28,711 nt of DNA from UBA6176 sp032119375 (GTDB taxonomy: Bacteria; Verrucomicrobiota; Verrucomicrobiia; Limisphaerales; UBA9464), in contig CAYSGH010000058.1 in NCBI GenBank assembly GCA_964430505.1, forward strand, positions 1-28,711, in the 5' to 3' direction. A model generated the notes under the pieces. That model was not told the DNA's origin. It saw only the letters and a program-made list of their open reading frames with translations, and did no database searches. Positions 7,797-14,968 of this stretch are shown here, one piece after another. Made by a program: the position numbers and the translations under genes. Numbering within the stretch: position 1 is the stretch's first letter; every line of letters starts with the position of its first letter.

Positions 7797-8714
7797 TCAA
7801 GGCCTGCGCTCCAGCCAGCCCTTGAGCTCGGCGACCTCCGTGTCCGTGAGCCTTCGGTTGGGCGGCATGTATCCGAAGTCCACCAGCACGCGGATGGAAT
7901 GGGACTGGAGCTGGTGGAGCGGGGCGCGGTCGCCGTCCGGCGCGTGGCAACGCGAGCAAAACTTCAGCTCCAGCGGCAGCCCGTTCTCGGGGACCTTTTC
8001 GTGTTCGGGAAAGAACATGCGTGACCGGGGCTGCCCTGCGATGTGGTGGGACAGGGCTGCCGCCAGCCTGGCGTCCAACACGAGGTCCTCGCGTGCCGGA
8101 TGGATCGCCAGCGGACCGGACGCATGGCACTTGATGCAGCTTGCGGCCTCAAACTTCGGACCCTTGGCCGTCAGTTCCGCGAAGTAGTCCAACGCCGGCG
8201 TCACCGTCAGGTCCTGCACGATCGAATAGTACGACCATGCCTTGTCCGACGCCGTCTTCTGGACCAGCAGGTACACCCGCGCCACGTCGTTCGAGAACGC
8301 GGCGATGTGGTTGAGCATCGGTTGCCGGATCACGTCCTCCTGCGTGCTGATCAAGCCCACGTCCGACACCGGCACCGCGTCGCCCCGGTCGAACGCTGCG
8401 CGCGCCTGTCCCATGTATTCCCGGACCTCGCCCAGCGTCAGGCCCCGTGCTCCCGGACGCGAATGCCGCGGCCACGCCACCACCGCGTTGCTCCATGGCC
8501 TTCGAATCCGATGCGCCCCCACCGTCGAGGCCATCGTCTCGAATCGCTCGCGGGTGAACGCGGAAAGGTCGAGCGGCGGCTCGAGCAGCAACCCGGTGCC
8601 CAGGGAGCGCGCTGGGGCGATCCGTGCGTCCGACGGGCTGTCCGCGCCTTGGAGGCACTCCCCAAGGCAGGCCAGCCCGAGAACGATCCACCACGCCCGT
8701 CGCCACGCGCCCAT
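7797..8714 (-). CDS. Exported protein with two CxxCH haem-binding motifs
   Basis: Starting from the ATG at 8714 the product is 305 residues with an N-terminal signal (WWIVLGLACLG hydrophobic core, cleavage probably near residue 23). Two c-type haem attachment motifs are visible, CIKCH (193-197) and CSRCH (253-257). The last 50 residues (GYMPPNRRLTDTEVAELKGWLE) are typical of the end of class I cytochrome c domains, where the M-P-P segment supplies the methionine ligand. The first 190 residues resemble nothing I can name. It is probably a periplasmic dihaem electron carrier or a planctomycete-type haem protein. The frame extends upstream of 8714 on the minus strand, but the signal peptide fixes the start. 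It is the only gene in its transcription unit. Confidence 0.75.
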   Translation of the reverse strand: MGAWRRAWWIVLGLACLGECLQGADSPSDARIAPARSLGTGLLLEPPLDLSAFTRERFETMASTVGAHRIRRPWSNAVVAWPRHSRPGARGLTLGEVREYMGQARAAFDRGDAVPVSDVGLISTQEDVIRQPMLNHIAAFSNDVARVYLLVQKTASDKAWSYYSIVQDLTVTPALDYFAELTAKGPKFEAASCIKCHASGPLAIHPAREDLVLDARLAAALSHHIAGQPRSRMFFPEHEKVPENGLPLELKFCSRCHAPDGDRAPLHQLQSHSIRVLVDFGYMPPNRRLTDTEVAELKGWLERRP

Positions 8715-8780
8715 GCGCCCATGTTGGCGAGACGGCCTCCGACGGGAAGCCTGCAATCGGGGAGCGCGTCTTGCCGACGC

Positions 8781-8821
8781 GGGGGCGGAAGGGAAAAGGG
8801 GGAGGCGGGAAGGGGGAAGGG
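8781..8821 (+). repeat. Purine-only tract (41 nt, two C interruptions)
   Basis: A run of G and A blocks of the type GGGAAGGGGGAAGGG, broken only by C at 8786 and 8806, fills part of the 233-base gap between the cytochrome-like and SPFH genes. Similar purine repeats recur at 11096-11147. Such tracts can form triplex or slipped structures; no function is shown. Confidence 0.5.
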
Positions 8822-8883
8822 CGCCGACTTCCGTGGCATCGCCTTTCCTGAGCCTTGTGTGTGGAAAGGCTTCCGCAACGTGG

Positions 8884-8902
8884 CAGCGCCGTCCCGGCGC
8901 TG
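8884..8902. terminator. Perfect 8-bp GC hairpin downstream of the SPFH operon
   Basis: CAGCGCCG (8884-8891) and CGGCGCTG (8895-8902) pair perfectly around a TCC loop, 46 bases beyond the stop of the second SPFH gene on the minus strand. There is no T run after it on the minus strand, so it may be a terminator, an RNA-end stabiliser or a dispersed palindromic repeat. Confidence 0.45.
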
Positions 8903-8947
8903 TGCGAAGCAGCCCGACGGCAGGGCGCGAGCGCGAATGCCCCGGGG

Positions 8948-9961
8948 CTACACCGTGGGTGGAATGGGAGGCATGAATCCCGCGACCGAGGCCGGCTGCG
9001 ATGGAGGAAAGGGCTGGGACGCCGGCGTGGGACGCGATGGCGGCGGTGCGGGGTTGGCTGGGATGCTTCCGGCCTGGTGGGCCGCCAGAAGCTCGGGCAG
9101 CAACCGGTTGCTGGAGGATGGCAGGAAGGTGATGTCTGGCTGGCCTTCGAGGATGGAGTCGGCCTCGAGCACCTGGAACATGGACCGGGCGATCTCGGGG
9201 TCGCTGGCGATCTGCTGGATGGCATTGCCGACGATCTGGGGTCGGACGGCACGGGCCTTGGCGAACTCGATGGCGGCCTGGCGCTCGGCCGTGCTGGAGA
9301 TGACCGAGACCTGGTTGGCTCCCTCCTGGCGGATGGCGGAGGTCACCTGGCGGAGGCGGTTGACCACCTTCTCCTCGATTTGTCGGACCATGCCGGTGTC
9401 GCGGAAGTGGACCTTGCGGATGTACACGGACCCAAGCTGGTAGCCCCACTCGTTGGACTTGGGGGAGACGTCCTCGCGGACGGCGTGGCTCATGGCGTGC
9501 CGGTTCTCGAGCATGTCGGAGAGGCGCAGGTTGCTCAGGCAGCGGACGGTGGCGTTGCTGACGTTGGCGGCCAGCGAGCCGCGGGGGTCGGCGTTCTTGA
9601 ACAGGTAGGAGACGGGGTCGGAGATGAACATCTCGTACCAGATGCCGATGCCCATGGGGGCCCCCTCCTCGGAGTTGACGGGCTGGGAGCGGAGGTATTC
9701 CTGGTCGAGGCGCAGGTCGAGGACGTGGCACTTGCCGAGCCAGTTGACGATGGGGGCGATGGGTCCGAGCTCGAACCAGAGAAGGTGAAGGCCGGGCTGG
9801 TCGATGACGGCCACGACCTTGCCGAAGAGCACGTACACCTTGCATTGCCGTTCCTGGACGACGGTGTACACGCCAAGCATCTGGACGAGGAACAGGAAGA
9901 GGGGCATGGCCACGAACATGCCCACGAACGTGGCGGCGGCGGCGGCGAGGAACTCAATCAT
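8948..9961 (-). CDS. SPFH/Band 7 membrane protein (second of pair)
   Basis: The 337-residue protein has one N-terminal membrane helix (about 5-31, MIEFLAAAAATFVGMFVAMP onward). An SPFH domain follows, starting VYTVVQERQCKVYVLFGKVV and running to about residue 190, with the typical N-proximal proline-rich loop (DQPGLHLLW). A helical region rich in E, R, A and Q follows (200-255), then a proline-rich tail (IPANPAPPPSRP to the end, about 40 residues). SPFH proteins assemble into ring-like membrane cages and often modulate proteases (HflK/HflC with FtsH) or membrane microdomains. Its ATG overlaps the stop region of the preceding SPFH gene by eight bases, so the two are co-translated and probably form a hetero-oligomer. 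Which SPFH subfamily they belong to cannot be settled by eye. Confidence 0.8.
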   Translation of the reverse strand: MIEFLAAAAATFVGMFVAMPLFLFLVQMLGVYTVVQERQCKVYVLFGKVVAVIDQPGLHLLWFELGPIAPIVNWLGKCHVLDLRLDQEYLRSQPVNSEEGAPMGIGIWYEMFISDPVSYLFKNADPRGSLAANVSNATVRCLSNLRLSDMLENRHAMSHAVREDVSPKSNEWGYQLGSVYIRKVHFRDTGMVRQIEEKVVNRLRQVTSAIRQEGANQVSVISSTAERQAAIEFAKARAVRPQIVGNAIQQIASDPEIARSMFQVLEADSILEGQPDITFLPSSSNRLLPELLAAHQAGSIPANPAPPPSRPTPASQPFPPSQPASVAGFMPPIPPTV

Positions 9962-10967
9962 GGGAGGCCTCCAGGATGACGCGTTGGGCCTTGCCGAGGA
10001 GGCGGAGGCGGACGTTGCGGACGTAGAAGGAAAGGGTGTCGGCCCCGTGGGCCTTGAGGTCGCGGAGCTGCTGCGCGAGGGCGACGAGGTGCTCGACCTC
10101 GGCCTGGGCCATCAGGGTCTCGATTTCAACCGCGCGCCGGGACTGCACGAGCTTCTGGTCCGCGCCCGCCTGGGCGAGGCTGATGTCGGAGGAGACCTGG
10201 TTGTAGGCGGTGTTGATGGCGGCGAGGGCGGACTCGACCTCGTTCGGGGAATCGATGCCGGTGATGAGGGAGGCATCGAGGGTGATGCCGTAGCGCGCGG
10301 CCGAGGAGGCGCACTCGCGGTCCATGTGCTCGTTGATGTCGCGCAGGTTCTTGCGGAGGTCGTTGATGGAGATGCCGATGGCGGCGGTGGCGACCTCGGG
10401 GTTGGGGATGGCCCCCAGGACGGGGTCGGCGACGACGGGCTCGTGGACGGGCGCCTCGAAGTTCGCGATGCGCTCGCGAAGGATGGAGATGAAGTAGCCC
10501 ATGACGTGGACGATGGGGCGCTTCACGCCAAACACGTACGCGTAGAGGTTCTTCTCGGAGACGCGGAACCGGAGCTGGCCCGAGAGCCCCGTGTAGAGCT
10601 GGTCCTTGGTGACCGCCTCCAGGACCGCCCCCTGCTTGTTGGCGGACATGGACTCGGGGTCATAGGCCATGTTCACCGTCTGGGTCGCCACGTTGACCTT
10701 GTGCACGCGTTCCCACGGCCATCGGAAGTAGGGGCCGCCCGGCGGGATGACGCGCACCTGGGGGAAGTTGTATCGGTCGCGTTCCTCCGGCCGGAGGAAG
10801 TCGGCGATGGGATCGTCGAGGGTGCTGGCGTCGCCGACGCGCTGGGCGCGTCCGAAGCTCGTCTTCACCGCCCGTTGGTTCTGGTCCACCGTGTAGATTC
10901 CCGCCGCGAGGTATCGCACGAGGAACCACGCAATGAACCCAAGGATGCAGCCTGCCAAGATGCTCAT
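9954..10967 (-). CDS. SPFH/Band 7 membrane protein (first of pair)
   Basis: From the ATG at 10967 (MSILAGCILGFIAWFLV) the product is 337 residues, the same length as its downstream partner. It has a single N-terminal membrane anchor (4-23) and then AGIYTVDQNQRAVKTSFGRAQ, a classic SPFH opening also seen in HflK/stomatin-like proteins. The SPFH core runs to about residue 215. It is followed by a long helical, probably coiled-coil stretch (ALAAINTAYNQVSSDISLAQAG ... AQAEVEHLVALAQQLRDL, 240-310) of the kind that drives ring assembly. The frame extends upstream to 11180, but the membrane anchor and ATG make 10967 the better start. Divergent from the CBM9-like gene. An HflK/HflC-like role next to a protease is possible, but no protease gene adjoins. 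Confidence 0.8.
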   Translation of the reverse strand: MSILAGCILGFIAWFLVRYLAAGIYTVDQNQRAVKTSFGRAQRVGDASTLDDPIADFLRPEERDRYNFPQVRVIPPGGPYFRWPWERVHKVNVATQTVNMAYDPESMSANKQGAVLEAVTKDQLYTGLSGQLRFRVSEKNLYAYVFGVKRPIVHVMGYFISILRERIANFEAPVHEPVVADPVLGAIPNPEVATAAIGISINDLRKNLRDINEHMDRECASSAARYGITLDASLITGIDSPNEVESALAAINTAYNQVSSDISLAQAGADQKLVQSRRAVEIETLMAQAEVEHLVALAQQLRDLKAHGADTLSFYVRNVRLRLLGKAQRVILEASHD

Positions 10968-11095
10968 GGGATGATGCGATGCGCCGGGCGGGCGTACGAA
11001 GGGCGCCGAAGACCGCCGCCCACGCATCGCCTGCCGCGACGTTCCTGTGCTACGCCGGCGGCCGGGGAAGTCCACCGGGTTTTTTGGGGGGCAGG

Positions 11096-11147
11096 GCGAG
11101 GAGCGGGGAGCGAGGAGCGGGGAGCGAGGAGCGGGGAGCGGGGAGCG
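11096..11147 (+). repeat. Short tandem purine repeat (14-bp unit)
   Basis: The unit GAGCGGGGAGCGAG occurs at 11101-11114 and 11115-11128, and as a shortened third copy from 11129. Partial units flank it on both sides. It lies in the divergent gap between the first SPFH gene and the CBM9-like gene. The number of units is likely to vary between strains by slippage, and it sits where the promoters of both genes must lie. Confidence 0.7.
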
Positions 11148-11212
11148 CATCAATGGCGGCGGCGCGTTTCCGTTTTCCACCGTGGCCCGGATGCGGGGAG
11201 GGTCTTCGGGAG

Positions 11213-12109
11213 ATGCGACATCGCGTGATGGTTGGGTGGTGGTGCCTTGGGATGTTGGGCGCGTGGGCGGGCCGGGGGGCGGAGCCGTCGGCGGCGTCGA
11301 AGTTCCCGTGCCCCGAGTCGGAGGTGGCGGGTTACACGGCGCATCGGGCGAGCGGGAAGGTGGTGGTGGATGGGCGTCTCGACGAGACGGCGTGGGCGCG
11401 GTTGCCGCAGTCGCCGCGGTTCCGGGACATCATCACGGGCGGGGCGACGCGTCATGACACGCGGGCGATGGTGTGCTGGGACGACGACAACCTCTACGTG
11501 GCGTATCGGGTGGAGGAGCCCCGGTTGCAGGCGCGGTTCAAGAACCGGAACGACCCGATCTACTACGACAACGACGTGGAGTTGTTCGTGGCGGGGCGGG
11601 ATGCGTACTACGAGCTGGAACTCAACGCCTACAACACGCGCTACGAGGCGTTCTTCATCTGGGCGGACGCGCACGAGAAGGGCGGGTTCGGCGTGGTGCC
11701 GGAGTTTCGCCGGGAGCGCATGCAGGGGTTCAACGGGGTGGGGTTCACGACGCATCCGCGCGGGCCGCGCCTGGGGAGCTTCGAGTGGACCTTCCCGGGG
11801 CTGAGGACGGCGGTGGCGGTGGACGGGACGCTCAATGACGACTCGGACGTGGACCGGGGCTGGACGGTGGAGATCGCCTTGCCATGGAAGGGCATGGAAT
11901 GGCTGGCGAAGGCCGACGGGCGATCGTTCCCCCCGAAGGAGGGAGACGAGTGGCGGATGGACTTCTCTCGGTTCAACACGACGAAGGAGCCACCGCCGGC
12001 CCGGGACTCGGGTGGATGGGTGTGGACGCGCCATGGAGCCTGGGACTCGCACATCCCCGAGTGCTTCGTCCGGGTCCGGTTCTCCACCCAGCCGCCGCCG
12101 AATCCGTGA
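11213..12109 (+). CDS. Secreted carbohydrate-binding family 9-like protein
   Basis: A 298-residue product from the ATG at 11213 (an ATG at 11228 in the same frame is possible). It carries a signal peptide (hydrophobic VMVGWWCLGMLGAWAG, cleavage near residue 23). The body matches the CBM9-like fold as seen in many secreted proteins: YTAHRASGKVVVDGRLDETAW (41-61) is the signature opening, followed by TRAMVCWDDDNLYVAYRVEE and the YYDNDVELFV segment, which holds acidic metal or ligand residues. The domain closes with RGWTVEIALPWKGMEWL and WRMDFSRFN. In characterised xylanases CBM9 binds the reducing ends of sugars. Here it is the whole protein, so a free-standing binding protein is likely. No glycoside hydrolase lies beside it. 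Confidence 0.8.
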   Translation: MRHRVMVGWWCLGMLGAWAGRGAEPSAASKFPCPESEVAGYTAHRASGKVVVDGRLDETAWARLPQSPRFRDIITGGATRHDTRAMVCWDDDNLYVAYRVEEPRLQARFKNRNDPIYYDNDVELFVAGRDAYYELELNAYNTRYEAFFIWADAHEKGGFGVVPEFRRERMQGFNGVGFTTHPRGPRLGSFEWTFPGLRTAVAVDGTLNDDSDVDRGWTVEIALPWKGMEWLAKADGRSFPPKEGDEWRMDFSRFNTTKEPPPARDSGGWVWTRHGAWDSHIPECFVRVRFSTQPPPNP

Positions 12110-12140
12110 GGGCGGTGGCCTCACCGAGCGGGGCGTGCCC

Positions 12141-12168
12141 GCCAACGGCCTTGGGGCCTCGGGTTGGC
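12141..12168. terminator. Hairpin between convergent CBM9-like and kinase genes
   Basis: GCCAAC (12141-12146) pairs with GTTGGC (12163-12168). Inside it GGCC (12147-12150) pairs with GGCC (12155-12158) around TTGG, leaving a four-base bulge on one side. It sits 32 bases after the CBM9-like stop and 93 bases from the kinase stop, on opposite strands, so it could end both transcripts. There is no T run. Confidence 0.45.
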
Positions 12169-12260
12169 ATCCGCCACGCGAGTCGTGGGACAAGGCTTCC
12201 GCCGCCCGCCTAGAGCCGGGCGTTCCCGCCTCGTGGACGCTGCGATGGATGCGTCACCCG

Positions 12261-13874
12261 TCAATCGACCGTGATGCCCGCGACGAAGGGGGCGGACTCG
12301 GCCATGGCGGACTCGATCTCCAGGGCGCGGACGACGGGGGACGGGCGTGGGTTGTCCCAGGACCGCAGGTACAGGGCGAGGGTCCATTGGGCTCCCGGCA
12401 GGGCTCCGTTGCCACCGGAGGCCACGCGTCGCGCGTTGGGCAGGTCGCCCTTGGGATGGCTCCAACCCACCCACCACGCCATGATGTCGCGCTCGAACAA
12501 CACCGGGAACTCGGTCGTCGTGCCGTCGTCGAAATGCAGGCGGTATCGTGCCACGACGGTTCCCGCCGGGTCCGCCCACTGTGTGCCATGGAGGAGGTGC
12601 AGGCGTTGCAGGGGCCGACCCACTGGGACGAGCACGGACCGGGGCACCAGTCCGGGCGTCCGGGCCTCGAGATTCTTCCCGGACAACTGGATGACGCCTC
12701 GGAGGTCAAACGGGATGTCCCCCATGGTGACGGCCCCTGAGGGGAGCGTGCCCCAGTTGTTCTCGACGGCCTCGCGCTCGTTCAACGTGGCGAACAAGCC
12801 CAGCCTGAGGCTTCCGTTGTAACGGGCGGAGAGGTCCAGCAGCCGCGCGTCGGTCCCGGGTGGGCGTGGCGGAATGAACTGGCGTCTCCATGCCGCAGCC
12901 TCGCGTGGGTCGTAGGCGCGGTTGACCCGTTCGACGGCCGTCATGGCATCCCATCGGGCGCGCTCCTGGGTCGCCTTCCACCAGGGCACGCTGGAGGCCG
13001 CGCCCACGATGACGGCCAAGGCGACGACCGAAAACGCCGTTGCCCGCCGTCGTCGCAGCCCCGTCAACGACTTCCCCGCCGCCAGCCGGGCGAGGTCGCG
13101 CCGGAAGTGGCTTGCGGACGGGTACCGCCTCGCTGGATTCGCAGCGCAGGCCCTCTCGAAGACCGGGTTCAGCCCGAGCAGGTCGCGCGCGTCCGGATAG
13201 GAGCGAAAGTCCTCGGGCAGCTCCGGGAAGTCCTGCCGGTCGCACCCGGTGACCATCTCGTAGAGGACCTTGCCGAGCCCGAACAAGTCCCCGCGCGGCC
13301 CCCTCATCCCCTCTGGAGGGTGGTATCCTTGGGTTCCGACGGCGGAGGTGGAGTCTCCGTCGCCAGCCACAAGGCCGAGGTCGGCCAGCTTGGGTTGCCC
13401 GTGCACGAAGATGACGTTGGAGGGCTTGATGTCGCGGTGCACAAGGCCTCGTGCATGGAGGTGCTCGAGGGCCTCGCACAGGGCCATGGCAATGCGCAGG
13501 GCCTCGGTGACGGGCAGGCGGTGCTCAGCCTTGAGCCGGTGCCGCAGCGTGAGCGGCTCGTATCGGCCCACGCCCTCGCCATGGACGGAGTCGGCCAGCT
13601 CCATGATGCACGCGAAGCCCCCGCCGGGCAGGCCCTCGATCAACCGATGCATCCGAACCACGTCCGCATGGCTCTGCGCCGCCGCGAGGAACCGCTTCAG
13701 GCCGGCCAGCTCGCGTTGGAGCATCTTCTCCGACAAGCCCTCCCGCGGCGAGACGACCTTCGCCGCCACGCGTCGCCCCGTGGTGTCCTCCGCGAGGAAC
13801 ACCTCCCCGTAGGCGCCTTGCCCGATGCGCGCCAGCAGGCGGTGTCCCGGGATGTCTGGCGGAGCCTCGCTCAT
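12261..13874 (-). CDS. Transmembrane Ser/Thr protein kinase (PknB/Hanks type)
   Basis: The 537-residue product has a cytoplasmic kinase domain (about 8-265): glycine loop IGQGAYGEVF (17-26), ATP lysine in AAK (K39), catalytic loop HRDIKPSN (146-153, D148), and metal-binding DLG (165-167) in place of the commoner DFG. A cluster of arginines (LRRRR) precedes one membrane helix (about 279-297). The outer 240 residues (ARWDAMTAVERVNRAYDP onward) are probably extracytoplasmic and match no domain I know. The ATG at 13874 overlaps the TGA of the 54-aa gene upstream (ATGA), which decides this start over the longer frame reaching 14009. It forms one operon with an ECF sigma factor, suggesting that an envelope signal is passed to transcription by phosphorylation; that link is inference. 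Confidence 0.88.
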   Translation of the reverse strand: MSEAPPDIPGHRLLARIGQGAYGEVFLAEDTTGRRVAAKVVSPREGLSEKMLQRELAGLKRFLAAAQSHADVVRMHRLIEGLPGGGFACIMELADSVHGEGVGRYEPLTLRHRLKAEHRLPVTEALRIAMALCEALEHLHARGLVHRDIKPSNVIFVHGQPKLADLGLVAGDGDSTSAVGTQGYHPPEGMRGPRGDLFGLGKVLYEMVTGCDRQDFPELPEDFRSYPDARDLLGLNPVFERACAANPARRYPSASHFRRDLARLAAGKSLTGLRRRRATAFSVVALAVIVGAASSVPWWKATQERARWDAMTAVERVNRAYDPREAAAWRRQFIPPRPPGTDARLLDLSARYNGSLRLGLFATLNEREAVENNWGTLPSGAVTMGDIPFDLRGVIQLSGKNLEARTPGLVPRSVLVPVGRPLQRLHLLHGTQWADPAGTVVARYRLHFDDGTTTEFPVLFERDIMAWWVGWSHPKGDLPNARRVASGGNGALPGAQWTLALYLRSWDNPRPSPVVRALEIESAMAESAPFVAGITVD

Positions 13875-14035
13875 CCCGTGCCTCGTGCGGGGCGTCGGCC
13901 GAGCCGCGCCTCGATGCCCCGGCGGATCCTGCGCGTGGTGGCTCGGTCCAGCGTCCCCATCGAGCCAGCCACACCTCCGTGCCGTCCCCGTCCGCACCGG
14001 AGCCACCATGACTTGAGGAGCATCGCCCAGCTCAT
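13871..14035 (-). CDS. 54-aa basic protein between sigma factor and kinase
   Basis: This frame starts with an ATG at 14035 that overlaps the sigma factor stop (ATGA) and ends in a TGA that overlaps the kinase start (ATGA). It therefore fills the gap exactly and is translationally coupled on both sides. The 54-residue product is rich in arginine, has a tryptophan-rich N-terminus (MSWAMLLKSWWLRCGRG), and shows GC-biased third codon positions like its neighbours. There is no recognisable domain and no convincing membrane helix. It could be an anti-sigma or adaptor peptide, or a coupling ORF that merely carries ribosomes to the kinase start. No family is known to me. Confidence 0.5.
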   Translation of the reverse strand: MSWAMLLKSWWLRCGRGRHGGVAGSMGTLDRATTRRIRRGIEARLGRRPARGTG

Positions 14036-14664
14036 CGTTGCACCCCCCTGGGCCACGGCTCGCGTTCGAGACCTCGCACCACCCCGTCCAGCCTCCGCCG
14101 CACCCGGAACCGGATGACGCGCACGAGGACCGTGCTCAGCCCGAACGCGGCCGCGGCATCCTGGTTCCGGTGGCCGCGCAGTTCCGTCCAGTCAAACACC
14201 TGGAAGTCGCGGGGCGACACGACCAACCGGAGCCTGTCGAGGGCAACCCGGCACAGGTTGCCCGCCCATTCTTCATCCCAGAGCGCGGCGTGTGCGTCAA
14301 AAGCCCCAAGCCACGTCGCTGCGCCCTCCGGTTCCTCGACCAATGGAAGGGTGCCCACCCGCCGGGACGCCCGGCGAAGCTGGTCCGCGACCCGTCGCAC
14401 GGTGATCGTCGTGAGCCACCCGCGAAACGAGCTCTCCTCGGGCCGATAGACGAATCGCGGCAGGCCCTTCGCGACGCTGACCACGGTGTCCTGCAAGACC
14501 TCCTCGGCGTCCTCGTGCCCGAGACCTTTGCGGCGCGCCACGCCGTAGATGAACCCACGGTAACGCTCGAAGAACTCCCGCCACGACGCGTCATTGCCCA
14601 CGTCCCGAATCCGGCTCAGCAGGCTCGCCCGGGTTGGCAACGAATCGTCCATCGACACGCTCAT
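14032..14664 (-). CDS. ECF-type RNA polymerase sigma factor
   Basis: From the ATG at 14664 (a GTG at 14673 and an ATG at 14652 are alternatives) the product is about 210 residues, the normal size of an ECF sigma factor. Region 2 is visible as WREFFERYRGFIYGVARRKG...DAEEVLQDTVVSVAKGL, with FRGWLTTITVRRVADQLRR closing it (about 30-100). Region 4 is degenerate but present (FQVFDWTELRG...QDAAAAFGLSTVLVRVIRFRVRRRL, about 150-200). No anti-sigma domain gene follows; instead a 54-aa ORF and a kinase overlap it in series. Verrucomicrobia and planctomycetes often pair ECF factors with kinases, so phosphorylation rather than anti-sigma binding may control it. A weak upstream candidate promoter on the minus strand is TTGAAA (14710-14705) with GATACA (14685-14680), spacing 19. 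Confidence 0.85.
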   Translation of the reverse strand: MSVSMDDSLPTRASLLSRIRDVGNDASWREFFERYRGFIYGVARRKGLGHEDAEEVLQDTVVSVAKGLPRFVYRPEESSFRGWLTTITVRRVADQLRRASRRVGTLPLVEEPEGAATWLGAFDAHAALWDEEWAGNLCRVALDRLRLVVSPRDFQVFDWTELRGHRNQDAAAAFGLSTVLVRVIRFRVRRRLDGVVRGLEREPWPRGVQR

Positions 14665-14968
14665 GAGGGACACAACTCTTGTATCGGACGTCGTTGCGCG
14701 GCCGTTTCAAGGAAATCCACGCACCCCAACCCGTGGCGGGCCAACCTGAAGGCGCGCGGGGGAGCGGGGCGGTGGGCGGTGGGACGGCGTGCCATCGACG
14801 TGGCGGCAGCCTTCCAGACCCCATCGGCCCCCGTGCATGCGTCCTCCATTCCATCGACAAGACCCCGTGTCCTGGGAGCGATGAGGGAGCGACCGGTTTG
14901 CCGAGGGGGAGCACGTGGGTTTGCGGAACGTGTAACACGGCGGGGCGCGCGACCGATGGGAGGGGTGT
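14665..14968. other. Divergent intergenic region between sigma operon and LamG gene
   Basis: These 304 bases carry the promoters of two divergent units. Only weak signals are visible: the minus-strand TTGAAA/GATACA candidate near 14680-14710, a small hairpin CCACG/CGTGG at 14717-14736, and GTGTAACAC-like symmetry near 14928-14940. A strong ribosome binding site (GGGAGGGG, ending about four bases before 14969) serves the LamG gene. No gene is seen. Confidence 0.5.

Noticed and set aside
8715..9845. Upstream extension of the cytochrome-like frame on the minus strand
   Set aside because: It overlaps the SPFH gene in another frame and lacks family sequence; the signal peptide places the start at 8714.
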